Part shown: positions 7,346-14,599 of the stretch, piece by piece
Layout: each line of letters begins with the position of its first letter
Position numbering within the stretch: the first letter of the stretch is position 1
From: Pseudomonadota bacterium
Lineage (GTDB): Bacteria > Pseudomonadota > Alphaproteobacteria > Rhizobiales > Xanthobacteraceae
Reading direction: 5' to 3'
Assembly (NCBI GenBank): GCA_023435725.1
Contig: JAEYRD010000162.1
Span: 1 to 16,153, forward strand
Length of the DNA stretch: 16,153 nt
Position numbers and translations under genes: made by a program
The notes under the pieces: model-generated
The model's input: only the letters and a program-made list of their open reading frames with translations
What the model was told of the DNA's origin: nothing
Database searches by the model: none

Positions 7346-7468
7346 GGGGTGCGCTCCGTGCGAACTCGCGCGCGCAAATGCACGCGCAAATCTGGCGTTG
7401 GGTGGGTCTGGTGCGACGGGCGGAAGCGCTGTTCCACGGGCCTTGCGACGGCTTACGGCCGGCAGGGG

Positions 7469-7487
7469 TATCGCACCTGCGAAGATA
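7469..7487. promoter_or_regulatory. Dyad symmetry upstream of modA (possible operator)
   Basis: TCGCACCTGCGA at 7471-7482 is a near-perfect palindrome (TCGCA-CC-TGCGA), bracketed by TATC (7469-7472) and GATA (7484-7487). It sits about 125 nt before the modA start. It does not resemble the AT-rich ModE box. A second item in the same spacer is the direct repeat CGCGCAAAT at 7371-7379 and 7383-7391, close to the modA start. Either could bind a regulator, but this is inference from symmetry only. Confidence 0.2.
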
Positions 7488-7537
7488 GCAGGCTGGGGCC
7501 TCAGGTCAAAGGCGACCGTTTGTCTGACCAGACGGCC

Positions 7538-8041
7538 TTATTGCGCCGGCAGGATCGCGATCGAGAGCGAGTTGTCCCTGGCGCCACTGACCTGGAGCAC
7601 CAGGGGCTGCGCCGACAGCTCGTATTTCATGGTCTTGCGGATGCCGTCGCAATCGGTGGCCCCGCTGAAGGCCACGGGTTTAAGGAAATGGCCGTCCTGG
7701 ACCACGTCGACCCAAGCTCCGCTGGACAGGCTGATCGTGTAGAGCCCGGCCTTGGCGGTCTTGATGCTGGTGAAGCCGGCAAAGGTGCCATCCTTCGGCG
7801 CGCGCTCCGGCGGCGAGGGCAGCTTGGCATCCGCTGGCGCGACCAGCCCCAGTGTGATGGCCGATGACGGCAGCGCAGCCTGCTCACTCCCCGATGGGAG
7901 CTTGGCATGGTCCGGCGCCGTGAGCGCGGCGCGCTCGCGTTCGATCGGCCATTTGAACTTGTCGCAGCCGCTCGGCTCTTCGGCGGCCAGAGCGGAGGTC
8001 GCGCTGATCGAGAGCGCAGCAAGGAAGGTGAGGATGCGCAT
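7538..8041 (-). CDS. Small exported protein of unknown function
   Basis: A 167-residue protein starting MRILTFLAALSISATSALAA, a good Sec signal peptide with cleavage after ALA. I do not recognise a named family. The mature protein has a linker of short charged/proline pieces in which KLPS occurs twice (AKLPSGSEQ and AKLPSPPERAPKDG), then a likely beta-rich C-terminal domain (AGLYTISLSSGAWVDVVQDG ... PLVLQVSGARDNSLSIAIL). Two cysteines (SGCDK and TDCDG) could form a disulfide. The pattern suggests a periplasmic ligand- or metal-binding beta domain, but no function follows. In-frame ATG codons at 8056 and 8053 exist; I preferred 8041 because it begins the signal peptide cleanly. It lies 192 nt upstream of modA on the same strand. 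Confidence 0.85.
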   Translation of the reverse strand: MRILTFLAALSISATSALAAEEPSGCDKFKWPIERERAALTAPDHAKLPSGSEQAALPSSAITLGLVAPADAKLPSPPERAPKDGTFAGFTSIKTAKAGLYTISLSSGAWVDVVQDGHFLKPVAFSGATDCDGIRKTMKYELSAQPLVLQVSGARDNSLSIAILPAQ

Positions 8042-8096
8042 GTCAAATCTCATCATTGGCCACGCGAGGAAATGCGGGGCTGGCGGTCAGGCTTCG

Positions 8097-8247
8097 CTAG
8101 AGCGTTTTCGAGCGAAGTGGATACCGGTTCGCGTAAAGAAAACGCGCCAGAATAAGAAGCTAGAGCCCCGTTCCAATTCCATCGGAACGGAAATGGCTCT
8201 GGGGAACGGGATGCGCATCCCGAGATGCGGCGGGCTTACGGCCCGCC
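8097..8247. repeat. Cluster of palindromic intergenic repeats starting with CTAGAGC
   Basis: CTAGAGC at 8097-8103 opens the block. GCGTTTTC (8102-8109) pairs with GAAAACGC (8138-8145). A second unit follows, again opened by CTAGAGC (8160-8166): AGAGCC (8162-8167) and CCGTTCC (8168-8174) pair with GGAACGG (8184-8190) and GGCTCT (8195-8200). GGGATGCGCATCCC at 8208-8221 is a perfect 14-bp palindrome, and GGCGGGC (8229-8235) pairs with GCCCGCC (8241-8247) around a 5-nt loop. With the block at 8299-8395 this fills most of the 427-nt spacer between the exported-protein gene and mepA, which otherwise shows no gene. Confidence 0.8.
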
Positions 8248-8298
8248 GGCGAGGGCGATCCTAGCGCATTCCGGGGGTCGCGGGCCAGTCATGACTCC

Positions 8299-8395
8299 GT
8301 CATCCCGGGCTTTGCAGAGACGGCGGTTGAGAGCAGAACTGCAGCGTCAGTCTCCGCTGTCATCCCGGACAAGCGAAGCGCAGATCCGGGATCTC
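8299..8395. repeat. GTCATCCCGG-type intergenic repeat, one complete and one partial unit
   Basis: GTCATCCCGG occurs at 8299-8308 and TGTCATCCCGG at 8359-8368. In the second, ATCCCGG (8362-8368) pairs with CCGGGAT (8386-8392) across an interior AAGCGAAGCGC-like stretch, the usual layout of this repeat type. The first unit has no matching right arm within the expected distance and looks decayed or interrupted. The block lies just past the mepA stop, so on the minus strand it could help end that transcript. Confidence 0.7.
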
Positions 8396-8468
8396 TAGCC
8401 ACAGGATTGTGTTTGGCGAGGACTCGGAGTTGGCAGCTCGCGCCGGCGTTCGGCGTGCCCGCTCCACG

Positions 8469-9413
8469 TTACGGCTTCGCATCTGGCGCGTGCAGCACGG
8501 CTTTGCAGGCGGCGGGCATCTGCGCCAGCGTCATCGGCGGCTTGGGCTTCGGCGGCTCCGGCGGCGGCTTCGGATGCAGCACGGCGTCGCTGAACCAATA
8601 GGCGAGATCGGAGGGCTCGCAGCCTTCGTCCTCGGATTGTGAAGGCTGGCCCTCGCATTCAGCGGCGCCCGCCGGGCAGCGCATGCGGATATGGAAGTGA
8701 TAGTCGTGGCCCCACCACGGCCGGATCTTCGACAGCCATGAGCGGTCGCCCCTGGCCTCGCGGCACAGTGCCTTCTTGATCGCGGCATTGACGAAGATGC
8801 GCTGCACCGCCGGCTCCTGCGCCGCGTCGCGCAGCACCAGTACGTGGGCGGGCGTGAACACTTTCGGATCGATGTCGAGCCGGTCCTGGCGCACCATCAT
8901 CACCGCCGACATTTCCTCGCGCTCCTCGCGCGAGAGCCGGCGGTCCGGCATCGGCGTCAGCCAGATGTCGGCATCGAGACCGATCTGGTGGCTGGCGTGG
9001 CCCGACAGCGCCGGGCCGCCGCGCGGCTGGCCGATGTCGCCGACCAGGATGCCCGGCCATCCGGCGTCCTTGTGCGCCCTGGCTGCGAGGCGCTTGATCA
9101 GAGCGATCATGCCGGGATGACCGTAGTTGCGGTTGCGCGACAGCCGCATCACCTGCCAATTGTCGCCATTGAGCGGCATCTGTTCCGCGCCGCCGATGCA
9201 TCCCTTGGCGTAGGAGCCGACCACACGGGCCGGCCCCTTCGACGGCAGCAGCTTTCGCGCGAACAACTCCTTGGCGCCGATGGTGGGGTCATTGGGGTTG
9301 GCGAGCGGCGGCAGCGGCTTCGGGGTGACGCTGCCCTTGTCCTGGGCCAGCGCAGCGCCGACGGTCAGGAACGACATGACAAGCAGGAGAGGGGCGATGC
9401 GGCGGGGACTCAT
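8469..9413 (-). CDS. mepA: Penicillin-insensitive murein endopeptidase
   Basis: A 314-residue LAS-family zinc metallopeptidase with signal peptide MSPRRIAPLLLVMSFLTVGAALAQ-like N-terminus (cleavage near residue 23). The first metal motif SGHASHQIGLDADIW gives H139, H142 and D149, and the second, WWGHDYHFHIR, gives H236, H239 and H241; both match E. coli MepA closely. Four or more cysteines (C72, C219 region, C246, C253, C265, C303) suggest disulfides, as in MepA. The enzyme cuts D-Ala-meso-DAP cross-links in peptidoglycan in the periplasm. A Pro/Lys-rich stretch (PKPPPEPPKPKPP, about 281-293) precedes the last 20 residues. AAGGAAA lies about 7 nt before the ATG. It stands alone between two repeat-rich or long spacers. 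Confidence 0.95.
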   Translation of the reverse strand: MSPRRIAPLLLVMSFLTVGAALAQDKGSVTPKPLPPLANPNDPTIGAKELFARKLLPSKGPARVVGSYAKGCIGGAEQMPLNGDNWQVMRLSRNRNYGHPGMIALIKRLAARAHKDAGWPGILVGDIGQPRGGPALSGHASHQIGLDADIWLTPMPDRRLSREEREEMSAVMMVRQDRLDIDPKVFTPAHVLVLRDAAQEPAVQRIFVNAAIKKALCREARGDRSWLSKIRPWWGHDYHFHIRMRCPAGAAECEGQPSQSEDEGCEPSDLAYWFSDAVLHPKPPPEPPKPKPPMTLAQMPAACKAVLHAPDAKP

Positions 9414-9704
9414 GCAGTTTCCTTATAACCCAACGCCGCGTCAGGGTTAAGAATTAGGCTTTCAGCAAAGCGCAGCCTCACGGTGTCTTTACAGCCGCCG
9501 TCAGGCTGCATCCCGCGCATGCGGCGACGCTGTTCGCGCTGGTCCAGCGCGATGGCGCGCGCAACATGACGATCCAGATCTCGGACCAGCTTGTCCCGCA
9601 GTCGTAATTTTCCGCCTCTGCCATCCGACTCTTAACGCCGCGATAACCGTATCCTGCATTGACCAAAATTCGTGCGCGGAATGCGACTCGCCTCCATCGT
9701 GCAT

Positions 9705-9902
9705 GCAATCGGACGCGCATCCGGAATTGATTCATGGAGAGCGCGCGGTTTTGCGCCACCTCTCCTTCCGATTGCGCCGTGGCAACGGGCTTGGCGCGCC
9801 CATTGACGCAGCTCGCGCCTCGCAAACAGGCAAAATGGTTCGATTACAGCGGCCGCAAGGCGTGACCTTGGGTGGCGAGACCACCCAAGATTACTTTTTT
9901 TT
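9705..9902 (+). ncRNA. Candidate structured small RNA or mRNA leader
   Basis: GCAATCGGA (9705-9713) is exactly complementary to TCCGATTGC (9767-9775). Inside it GGAGAG (9736-9741) pairs with CTCTCC (9760-9765), next to a GCGC/GCGC pair closing a GGTTTT loop. The stretch ends in the hairpin and T-run of 9867-9902. The single-stranded portions include pyrimidine-rich CCACCTCTCCTTCC, an anti-Shine-Dalgarno-like run that is often exposed in alphaproteobacterial small RNAs. No family is recognised and the 5' end is a guess. It may instead be the 5' leader of the downstream gene. Confidence 0.3.
9867..9902 (+). terminator. Intrinsic terminator-like hairpin, plus strand
   Basis: CTTGGGTGG (9867-9875) pairs perfectly with CCACCCAAG (9881-9889) around a CGAGA loop, and eight T follow at 9895-9902 after the 5-nt spacer ATTAC. 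On the minus strand no T-run follows the stem, so it is directional. The stem is itself framed by a 13-bp perfect inverted repeat, CAGCGGCCGCAAG at 9847-9859 and CTTGCGGCCGCTG at 9921-9933. The spacer before the T-run is longer than usual, which lowers confidence. Confidence 0.6.
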
Positions 9903-9949
9903 CAGACACTTGCCCCAAAGCTTGCGGCCGCTGGGCGCGGCCAGGGCGT

Positions 9950-12157
9950 ATGAAGTTGAGTTGGGGTTCCAAGAGAACAGAAAAGCGAAAGCGCAACGTG
10001 CTCGCCCGGGCTGGCCGACAGCCGCGCAAGCCGCGCTTTGCGCGCGCGTCTCATCCGCCCATAGGACGCGATCAGTTCGTGCAGGTGCGTGCGGACGCCG
10101 AAGCGGCCATCACTGAGGCGCGCAAATCGCACGAGCGGCTGCGCCAGGCCGTCGACATGTTGCCGCAAGGCATCGTGATTCTCGACCCCGAAGGTCGCTA
10201 CGTCCTCTGGAACAAGCAATACGCCGAGATCTACAGCAAGACCGCCGATCTGTTCGCGGAGGGCGCGCGCCTCGAAGATACGCTGCGCGTCGGCGTCGCC
10301 CGCGGCGACTATCCAGAAGCCGCCGGCCACGAGGACGAGTGGATCGCCGAGCGGCTCAAGAAGCTCTACGAGCCGGGCAAGCGCCACGAGCAGACGCTGT
10401 CGGACGGGCGTGTCATCCTGATCGATGAACGCCGTACCGATGACGGCGGCGTAGTCGGTCTGCGCGTCGACATCACCGAACTGAAGCAGCGCGAGGCCTC
10501 GTTCCGCCTGCTGTTCGACGGCAATCCCGTGCCCATGATCGTCTGCGCGCTGGACGACGAGCGCATCCTCGGCGTCAACGATGCCGCGGTCGCGCATTAC
10601 GGCTATAGCCGCGCCGAGTTCGAGAAGCTGACAATCCGCTCCTTGCAGGCCTTCGACAGCGAGCCCCCCTGGACCACCGATCGGTCCGGCGACGAGCAGG
10701 CCGCGCGCACCTGGAAGCACGTCAAGGCCGATGGTGCGCTGATCGATCTTGCGATCTATTCCCGCGAGCTGACCTATGCCGAGCGGCCTGCGGTGCTGCT
10801 CGCGCTCATGGACATCACCGAGCGCAAGCGTGCCGAGGCGCGGCTTGCCTTCATGGCCCAGCATGACGGGCTGACCGGCCTGCCCAACCGCACCCTGCTG
10901 CGCAAGCAGGTGGACGAGATGCTGCTGCACACGCGGCGCAGCCCCGAGAAGGTGGCGCTGCTGATGCTGGGGCTCGACAATTTCAAGGCGGTCAACGACA
11001 CGCTGGGGCACGCGGTCGGCGACAAGCTCTTGCGCGGCGTCGCCAAGCGGCTGCACTCGACCCTGCGCGAGGAGGACGCGCTGGCGCGGCTCAACTCGGA
11101 CGAGTTCGCGATCGTGCAGAGCGGCCTGACGCGTCCCGAGGACGCAGTGTTGCTGGCCAAGCGCCTCCTGGAAGCCATCGCCGATCCCTATCTGCTCGAC
11201 GGCCATTCCGTGGTGATCGGCGCCTCCATCGGCATCGCGATGGCGCCGGGCGACGGCGACGATTCCGAAAAGCTGCTCAAGAGCGCCGACATGGCGCTGT
11301 CGCGCGCCAAGGCAGATGCGCGCGGCACCTTTGCCTTCTTCGAGGCCGCGCTCGATGCGAAAGCGCAGGGCCGCCGCAAGATCGAGGTCGAGCTGCGCGA
11401 CGCGATCCAGAATGACGTGCTGCGGCCGTATTACCAGCCGCTGATCGACCTCCAGAGCGGCCGCATCACCGGCTTCGAGGCGCTGGTGCGCTGGCCGCAT
11501 GCCGAGCGCGGCATGGTCTCGCCGGCCGACTTCATCCCGGTGGCCGAGGAGACGGGCCTGATCAACCCGCTCGGAGGCCTGATGCTGCGCCGGGCCTGCC
11601 TGGACGCCGCGACCTGGCCGGACGACGTCCGCGTCGCCGTCAATCTGTCGCCGCTCCAGTTCCGCGGCGGCAATCTGCTCTCGATGGTGACGGACGCGCT
11701 GAAACATTCCGGCCTGCCGCCGCGGCGGCTCGAGCTCGAGATCACCGAAACGCTGCTGCTGGAGAAGAGCGCGCAGGTGCTGGCGACGCTGCATGCGCTA
11801 CGCGCGCTCGGCGTGCGCATCTCGATGGACGATTTCGGCACCGGCTATTCGAGCCTCAGCTATTTGCGCAGCTTCCCCTTCGACAAGATCAAGATCGACC
11901 AGTCCTTCGTGCGCGATCTCGGTGCCAACCGCGAGGCGCAGGCGATCATTCGCTCCATCGTCAGCCTCGGCAAAGGCCTCGGTGTCACCATCACCGCCGA
12001 AGGCGTCGAGACCGAGGCCGAGCTGAGCCGCCTCCGGGCCGAAGGCTGCGATGAGGGACAGGGCTTTCTGTTCAGCAAGGCCCGGCCCAATGCCGAGATC
12101 ATCAGCCTGCTGGCCGCACAGCGCGGCATCGATGGCGACACCGCGCTGGTGGCCTAG
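9950..12157 (+). CDS. PAS-PAS-GGDEF-EAL protein, probable c-di-GMP phosphodiesterase with degenerate GGDEF
   Basis: A 735-residue cytosolic signalling protein without membrane segments. Two PAS domains lie at about 60-170 (AVDMLPQGIVILDPEGRYVL) and 182-300 (LLFDGNPVPMIVCALDD, ending in MDITERKRAEARL). The GGDEF domain (about 304-460) begins HDGLTGLPNR but has NSDEF at 382-386 in place of GG(D/E)EF; the RxxD inhibitory-site motif REED is kept at 373-376. The EAL domain (about 480-720) has E510-A-L, NLSPLQF, ELEITETLL, D627-D628-FGTG, KIKIDQSF and ITAEGVETE, so its metal and catalytic residues appear complete. I infer c-di-GMP hydrolysis controlled by the PAS and GGDEF domains. The start is uncertain: the ATG at 9950 has a poorly spaced AGGG, a GTG at 9872 would lie inside the terminator hairpin, and GTG at 10079 follows AGGA. 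The stop codon is supplied by a repeat. Confidence 0.93.
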   Translation: MKLSWGSKRTEKRKRNVLARAGRQPRKPRFARASHPPIGRDQFVQVRADAEAAITEARKSHERLRQAVDMLPQGIVILDPEGRYVLWNKQYAEIYSKTADLFAEGARLEDTLRVGVARGDYPEAAGHEDEWIAERLKKLYEPGKRHEQTLSDGRVILIDERRTDDGGVVGLRVDITELKQREASFRLLFDGNPVPMIVCALDDERILGVNDAAVAHYGYSRAEFEKLTIRSLQAFDSEPPWTTDRSGDEQAARTWKHVKADGALIDLAIYSRELTYAERPAVLLALMDITERKRAEARLAFMAQHDGLTGLPNRTLLRKQVDEMLLHTRRSPEKVALLMLGLDNFKAVNDTLGHAVGDKLLRGVAKRLHSTLREEDALARLNSDEFAIVQSGLTRPEDAVLLAKRLLEAIADPYLLDGHSVVIGASIGIAMAPGDGDDSEKLLKSADMALSRAKADARGTFAFFEAALDAKAQGRRKIEVELRDAIQNDVLRPYYQPLIDLQSGRITGFEALVRWPHAERGMVSPADFIPVAEETGLINPLGGLMLRRACLDAATWPDDVRVAVNLSPLQFRGGNLLSMVTDALKHSGLPPRRLELEITETLLLEKSAQVLATLHALRALGVRISMDDFGTGYSSLSYLRSFPFDKIKIDQSFVRDLGANREAQAIIRSIVSLGKGLGVTITAEGVETEAELSRLRAEGCDEGQGFLFSKARPNAEIISLLAAQRGIDGDTALVA

Positions 12158-12259
12158 AGCATGATCCGGAAAAGTGTGAAGCGGTTTTCCGAAAAGATCA
12201 TGCTCAAACAATAACCTAAAGCGCGATGACGATTCATCCCAATCTCATCGCGCTTTAGG
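12154..12259. repeat. Palindromic intergenic repeat, copy 2 (CTAGAGCATGATC family)
   Basis: Starts CTAGAGCATGATCCGGA; the TAG at 12155-12157 is the stop codon of the GGDEF-EAL gene. GAGCATGATC (12157-12166) pairs with GATCATGCTC (12196-12205), and inside it CGGAAAA (12167-12173) pairs with TTTTCCG (12184-12190). A second hairpin has a 15-bp perfect stem, CCTAAAGCGCGATGA (12215-12229) with its complement at 12245-12259. It is likely to work as a transcript end for the plus-strand gene, though no long T-run follows. The rest of the spacer to 12439 has two 7-bp hairpins (12333-12351 and 12358-12381) and no gene. Confidence 0.9.
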
Positions 12260-12439
12260 GTTTGGTTTCAGGCTGAAGCCGGCTCGCAAGGCTGTCAGGC
12301 CTCGATCCACAACGATGCTCGCCGAAGCCGGCCGGCCGACTCGCTCGGCCGATTTCACCATGTCCGGCGGAGCAGACATGGCATGCATTCGCGACCAACC
12401 GAATCTATAAGCGCGCGCTCCAGTCCGATCTGCGCGCCG

Positions 12440-14404
12440 CTAAGCCGCGCGCAGCCCCGCCAGGAACGTATCCACGCTCTTCATCAGCGCCGACGCGTGC
12501 TGGCCGAGCTCGCCCGAGGCAACCATCACATTGCCGGCGAGCGAGCGCGACTGATCCGCGGCCTGGCTTGCGCCGGCGACATTGGCCGAAACATCGGTGG
12601 TGCCGGCGGAGGCCTGCTGCACGCTGTGGGCGATCTCGCGCGTCGCCGAGCCCTGCTGCTCCACTGCGGCGGCGATGGTGGCGGCGATGCCGCTGATCTC
12701 GCGGATCGTGTCGCTGATGCCGGAGATGGCGGTGACGCAATTGCCGGTCGCGGCCTGGATCGCGCTGACCTGGCTCGCGATCTCGTCGGTCGCCTTCGCG
12801 GTCTGGCTGGCCAGTTCCTTCACCTCGGATGCGACGACGGCAAAGCCGCGGCCGGCGTCGCCCGCGCGCGCGGCCTCGATCGTGGCGTTCAGCGCCAGCA
12901 GGTTGGTCTGGCTCGCGATCTCGCTGATCAGCCGCAGCACGTCACCAATGCGCTCTGCGGCCGCAGCGAGGTTCGTGACCATCTCGGTCGTCTCGGTGGC
13001 CTTGACCACTGCACCGCTCGCGACCTCGCTCGAATGGGTGACCTGACGTCCGATCTCGCTGACCGACGAGGCCAGCTCCTCGGTCGCCGCGGCGACTGCG
13101 TTCACGCTGGTCGAGGCTTCTTCGGAAGCCGTCGCCGCGGCGGATGCGCGCTGCGAGGTGCCGTTGACGCTCGCGGTGATCTCTCCGGCGACGCTCTGCA
13201 TGCCCTCGGTTGCCTTGGCGACGGCGGCAACCACGCCCTTGACGTCGGCCTCGAAGCGATCGGCCATCTGGCGCTGCAGCGCCTGCTTCTCGACTTCCGC
13301 TTTGGCCTTGTCGGCCTCCTGCGCCTCGCGCAGCGCGCCCGCCTCCAGCATGTTGCGACGAAACACGTCGACCGCCTTGGCCATGGTGCCGAGCTCGTCC
13401 TGGCGTTCGCTGCCGGGAATGGTGACGCTGGTGTCGCCGCTCGACAGCCGGTTCATGACGGCGGTGATTGCGGTGAGCGGCCGCGACAGCCCGCGTCCGA
13501 GCAGCAGCGCCAGCACGATTGCAGCAGCGAGGATCGCGACCGTGCCCAGGATCAGATTGCGCTCGGCTGTGGCGAACGCGGCCTCGTATTCCGTCGTGTC
13601 CTTGATGATCTCGAGCACGCCGACCGGCGCACCCGCGTAGTTCTTGATCGGTCCGGCATAGACCTCGACCGGATGGCCGTCGAGCTCGGCTTCGCGCAGC
13701 AGCGGCTGGCCGTTGACCGCGCCCTTCAGCTGGTCCAGCGGGGTGACGACGGTGTTGCCGAAAGTCGAGGACAGCTTGTTCAGGTCCTTGCCGTCGAGCG
13801 CGTAGACGGCGAGGTCGATGCCAAAGCGCTTCTTGGCGCGGTCGACGAATTCCTTGCCGAAGGCGGCGCCGATGTCGACGTTGGCGACGCTCTTGCCGGC
13901 GCGCATGATCGGCGTCATGCCGAAAATGCCGAGCGCTTCGCGGCCCGGCTCGACCCCGACGATCTGGCGCCCACCCTTGATGGCCTCGACGACGGTCTCG
14001 CGGCGCGCGGAGACGTCATCGCCGAAGGTCTTGGGTGCATGGACCCGGTAAAATGCGATCGCGGGCGGCAGCTGGAAGGTGATCAGCGGGATGCCCTGCG
14101 CCTTCAGTGCCTTGTTGGCGTCGCCGAGCAGTGCGGCGAGACTGTCGCGGTCGCCCTTGGCGATGGCATCGCCGACCGGCGGCAGTGCGGCGATCACGGA
14201 CGAGACGGCCAGTGCGGCGCGCCCCTCATAGTCGATCGCGGCGATCACGCTCTCATATTGCAGCTTGAGCTGCTGATCGAGCGCCATCCGCGTCAGCGCC
14301 CGCTGCTGGGTGATCGAGAAGCCGGAGAGGATGGCGCAGGCTACCGCAACGGTAAGCGCGATGGCGAGGATCAGGCGGGCGGCAATCGACTTGATCTTGA
14401 ACAT
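12440..14404 (-). CDS. Methyl-accepting chemotaxis protein with periplasmic Cache-type sensor
   Basis: A 654-residue transmembrane receptor. Membrane helix 1 is at about 8-29 and helix 2 at 284-303 (LILGTVAILAAAIVLALLL). Between them is a periplasmic sensor; the stretch FYRVHAPKTFGDDVSARRETVVEA (in parts, about 118-141) and VGVEPGREALGIFGMTPI resemble the double-Cache sensors of the dCache_3 type. HAMP spans about 305-355, then a coiled signalling domain (390-640) with the conserved tip EIASQTNLLALNATIEAARAG near 495-515, which binds CheA and CheW. The C-terminus (FLAGLRAA) lacks an NWETF-like CheR/CheB tether. The ATG at 14404 has GGGA 7 nt upstream and begins just before helix 1; a longer frame from 14512 adds 36 residues with no match. 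Ligand unknown. Confidence 0.95.
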   Translation of the reverse strand: MFKIKSIAARLILAIALTVAVACAILSGFSITQQRALTRMALDQQLKLQYESVIAAIDYEGRAALAVSSVIAALPPVGDAIAKGDRDSLAALLGDANKALKAQGIPLITFQLPPAIAFYRVHAPKTFGDDVSARRETVVEAIKGGRQIVGVEPGREALGIFGMTPIMRAGKSVANVDIGAAFGKEFVDRAKKRFGIDLAVYALDGKDLNKLSSTFGNTVVTPLDQLKGAVNGQPLLREAELDGHPVEVYAGPIKNYAGAPVGVLEIIKDTTEYEAAFATAERNLILGTVAILAAAIVLALLLGRGLSRPLTAITAVMNRLSSGDTSVTIPGSERQDELGTMAKAVDVFRRNMLEAGALREAQEADKAKAEVEKQALQRQMADRFEADVKGVVAAVAKATEGMQSVAGEITASVNGTSQRASAAATASEEASTSVNAVAAATEELASSVSEIGRQVTHSSEVASGAVVKATETTEMVTNLAAAAERIGDVLRLISEIASQTNLLALNATIEAARAGDAGRGFAVVASEVKELASQTAKATDEIASQVSAIQAATGNCVTAISGISDTIREISGIAATIAAAVEQQGSATREIAHSVQQASAGTTDVSANVAGASQAADQSRSLAGNVMVASGELGQHASALMKSVDTFLAGLRAA

Positions 14405-14599
14405 CGAAAATTCCCAGGCGTTTCCAAATCTTGCTTTTGCGGAAAGGTCCCAGAAAATGCTTAACAACAAGGGCCGCACGGGCTCCGTGATCCAACGGGG
14501 CGCTGCCATCATTTTGCATGACTCAATGCAGCGAGCGCATGGAGAGGTCGTCGCTCATCGTGTTGCGAGACAAAGCGTCGCAGTTTCGTGCGCCGGCGA

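Larger units (their letters stand above)
9414..9949. other. Long spacer between divergent mepA and the GGDEF-EAL gene
   Basis: This 536-nt stretch has no convincing protein gene. The left end should hold the mepA promoter and ribosome site (minus strand). The right half contains nested inverted repeats and a plus-strand terminator-like hairpin, listed separately. A 48-codon minus-strand frame at 9478-9624 (starting MAEAENYDCG, with AAGAG just upstream) is possible but has no recognisable features. TTGACC at 9659-9664 could be a plus-strand -35 box with a poor -10 (TGCGAC) 17 nt later. Confidence 0.6.

Noticed and set aside
7346..7537. A molybdenum-cofactor riboswitch or ModE box upstream of modA
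   Set aside because: No AT-rich ModE-like dyad and no arrangement resembling the known Moco RNA could be seen by eye.
9478..9825. A minus-strand frame of 115 codons in the spacer, or a 48-codon version from 9624
   Set aside because: No signal peptide, domain or recognisable family; third-position GC is lower than in the real neighbours. A short ribosome-site-like AAGAG before 9624 is not enough.
9902..11794. A 630-codon minus-strand open frame opposite the GGDEF-EAL gene
   Set aside because: The opposite strand encodes clear PAS, GGDEF and EAL motifs; this frame has low-complexity composition and no family resemblance.
12383..14464. A 693-codon plus-strand open frame opposite the chemotaxis receptor
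   Set aside because: It is the antisense of a receptor with full domain structure; its translation is rich in Arg, Gly, Asp and His without motifs, as expected from GC-rich third positions of the true gene.
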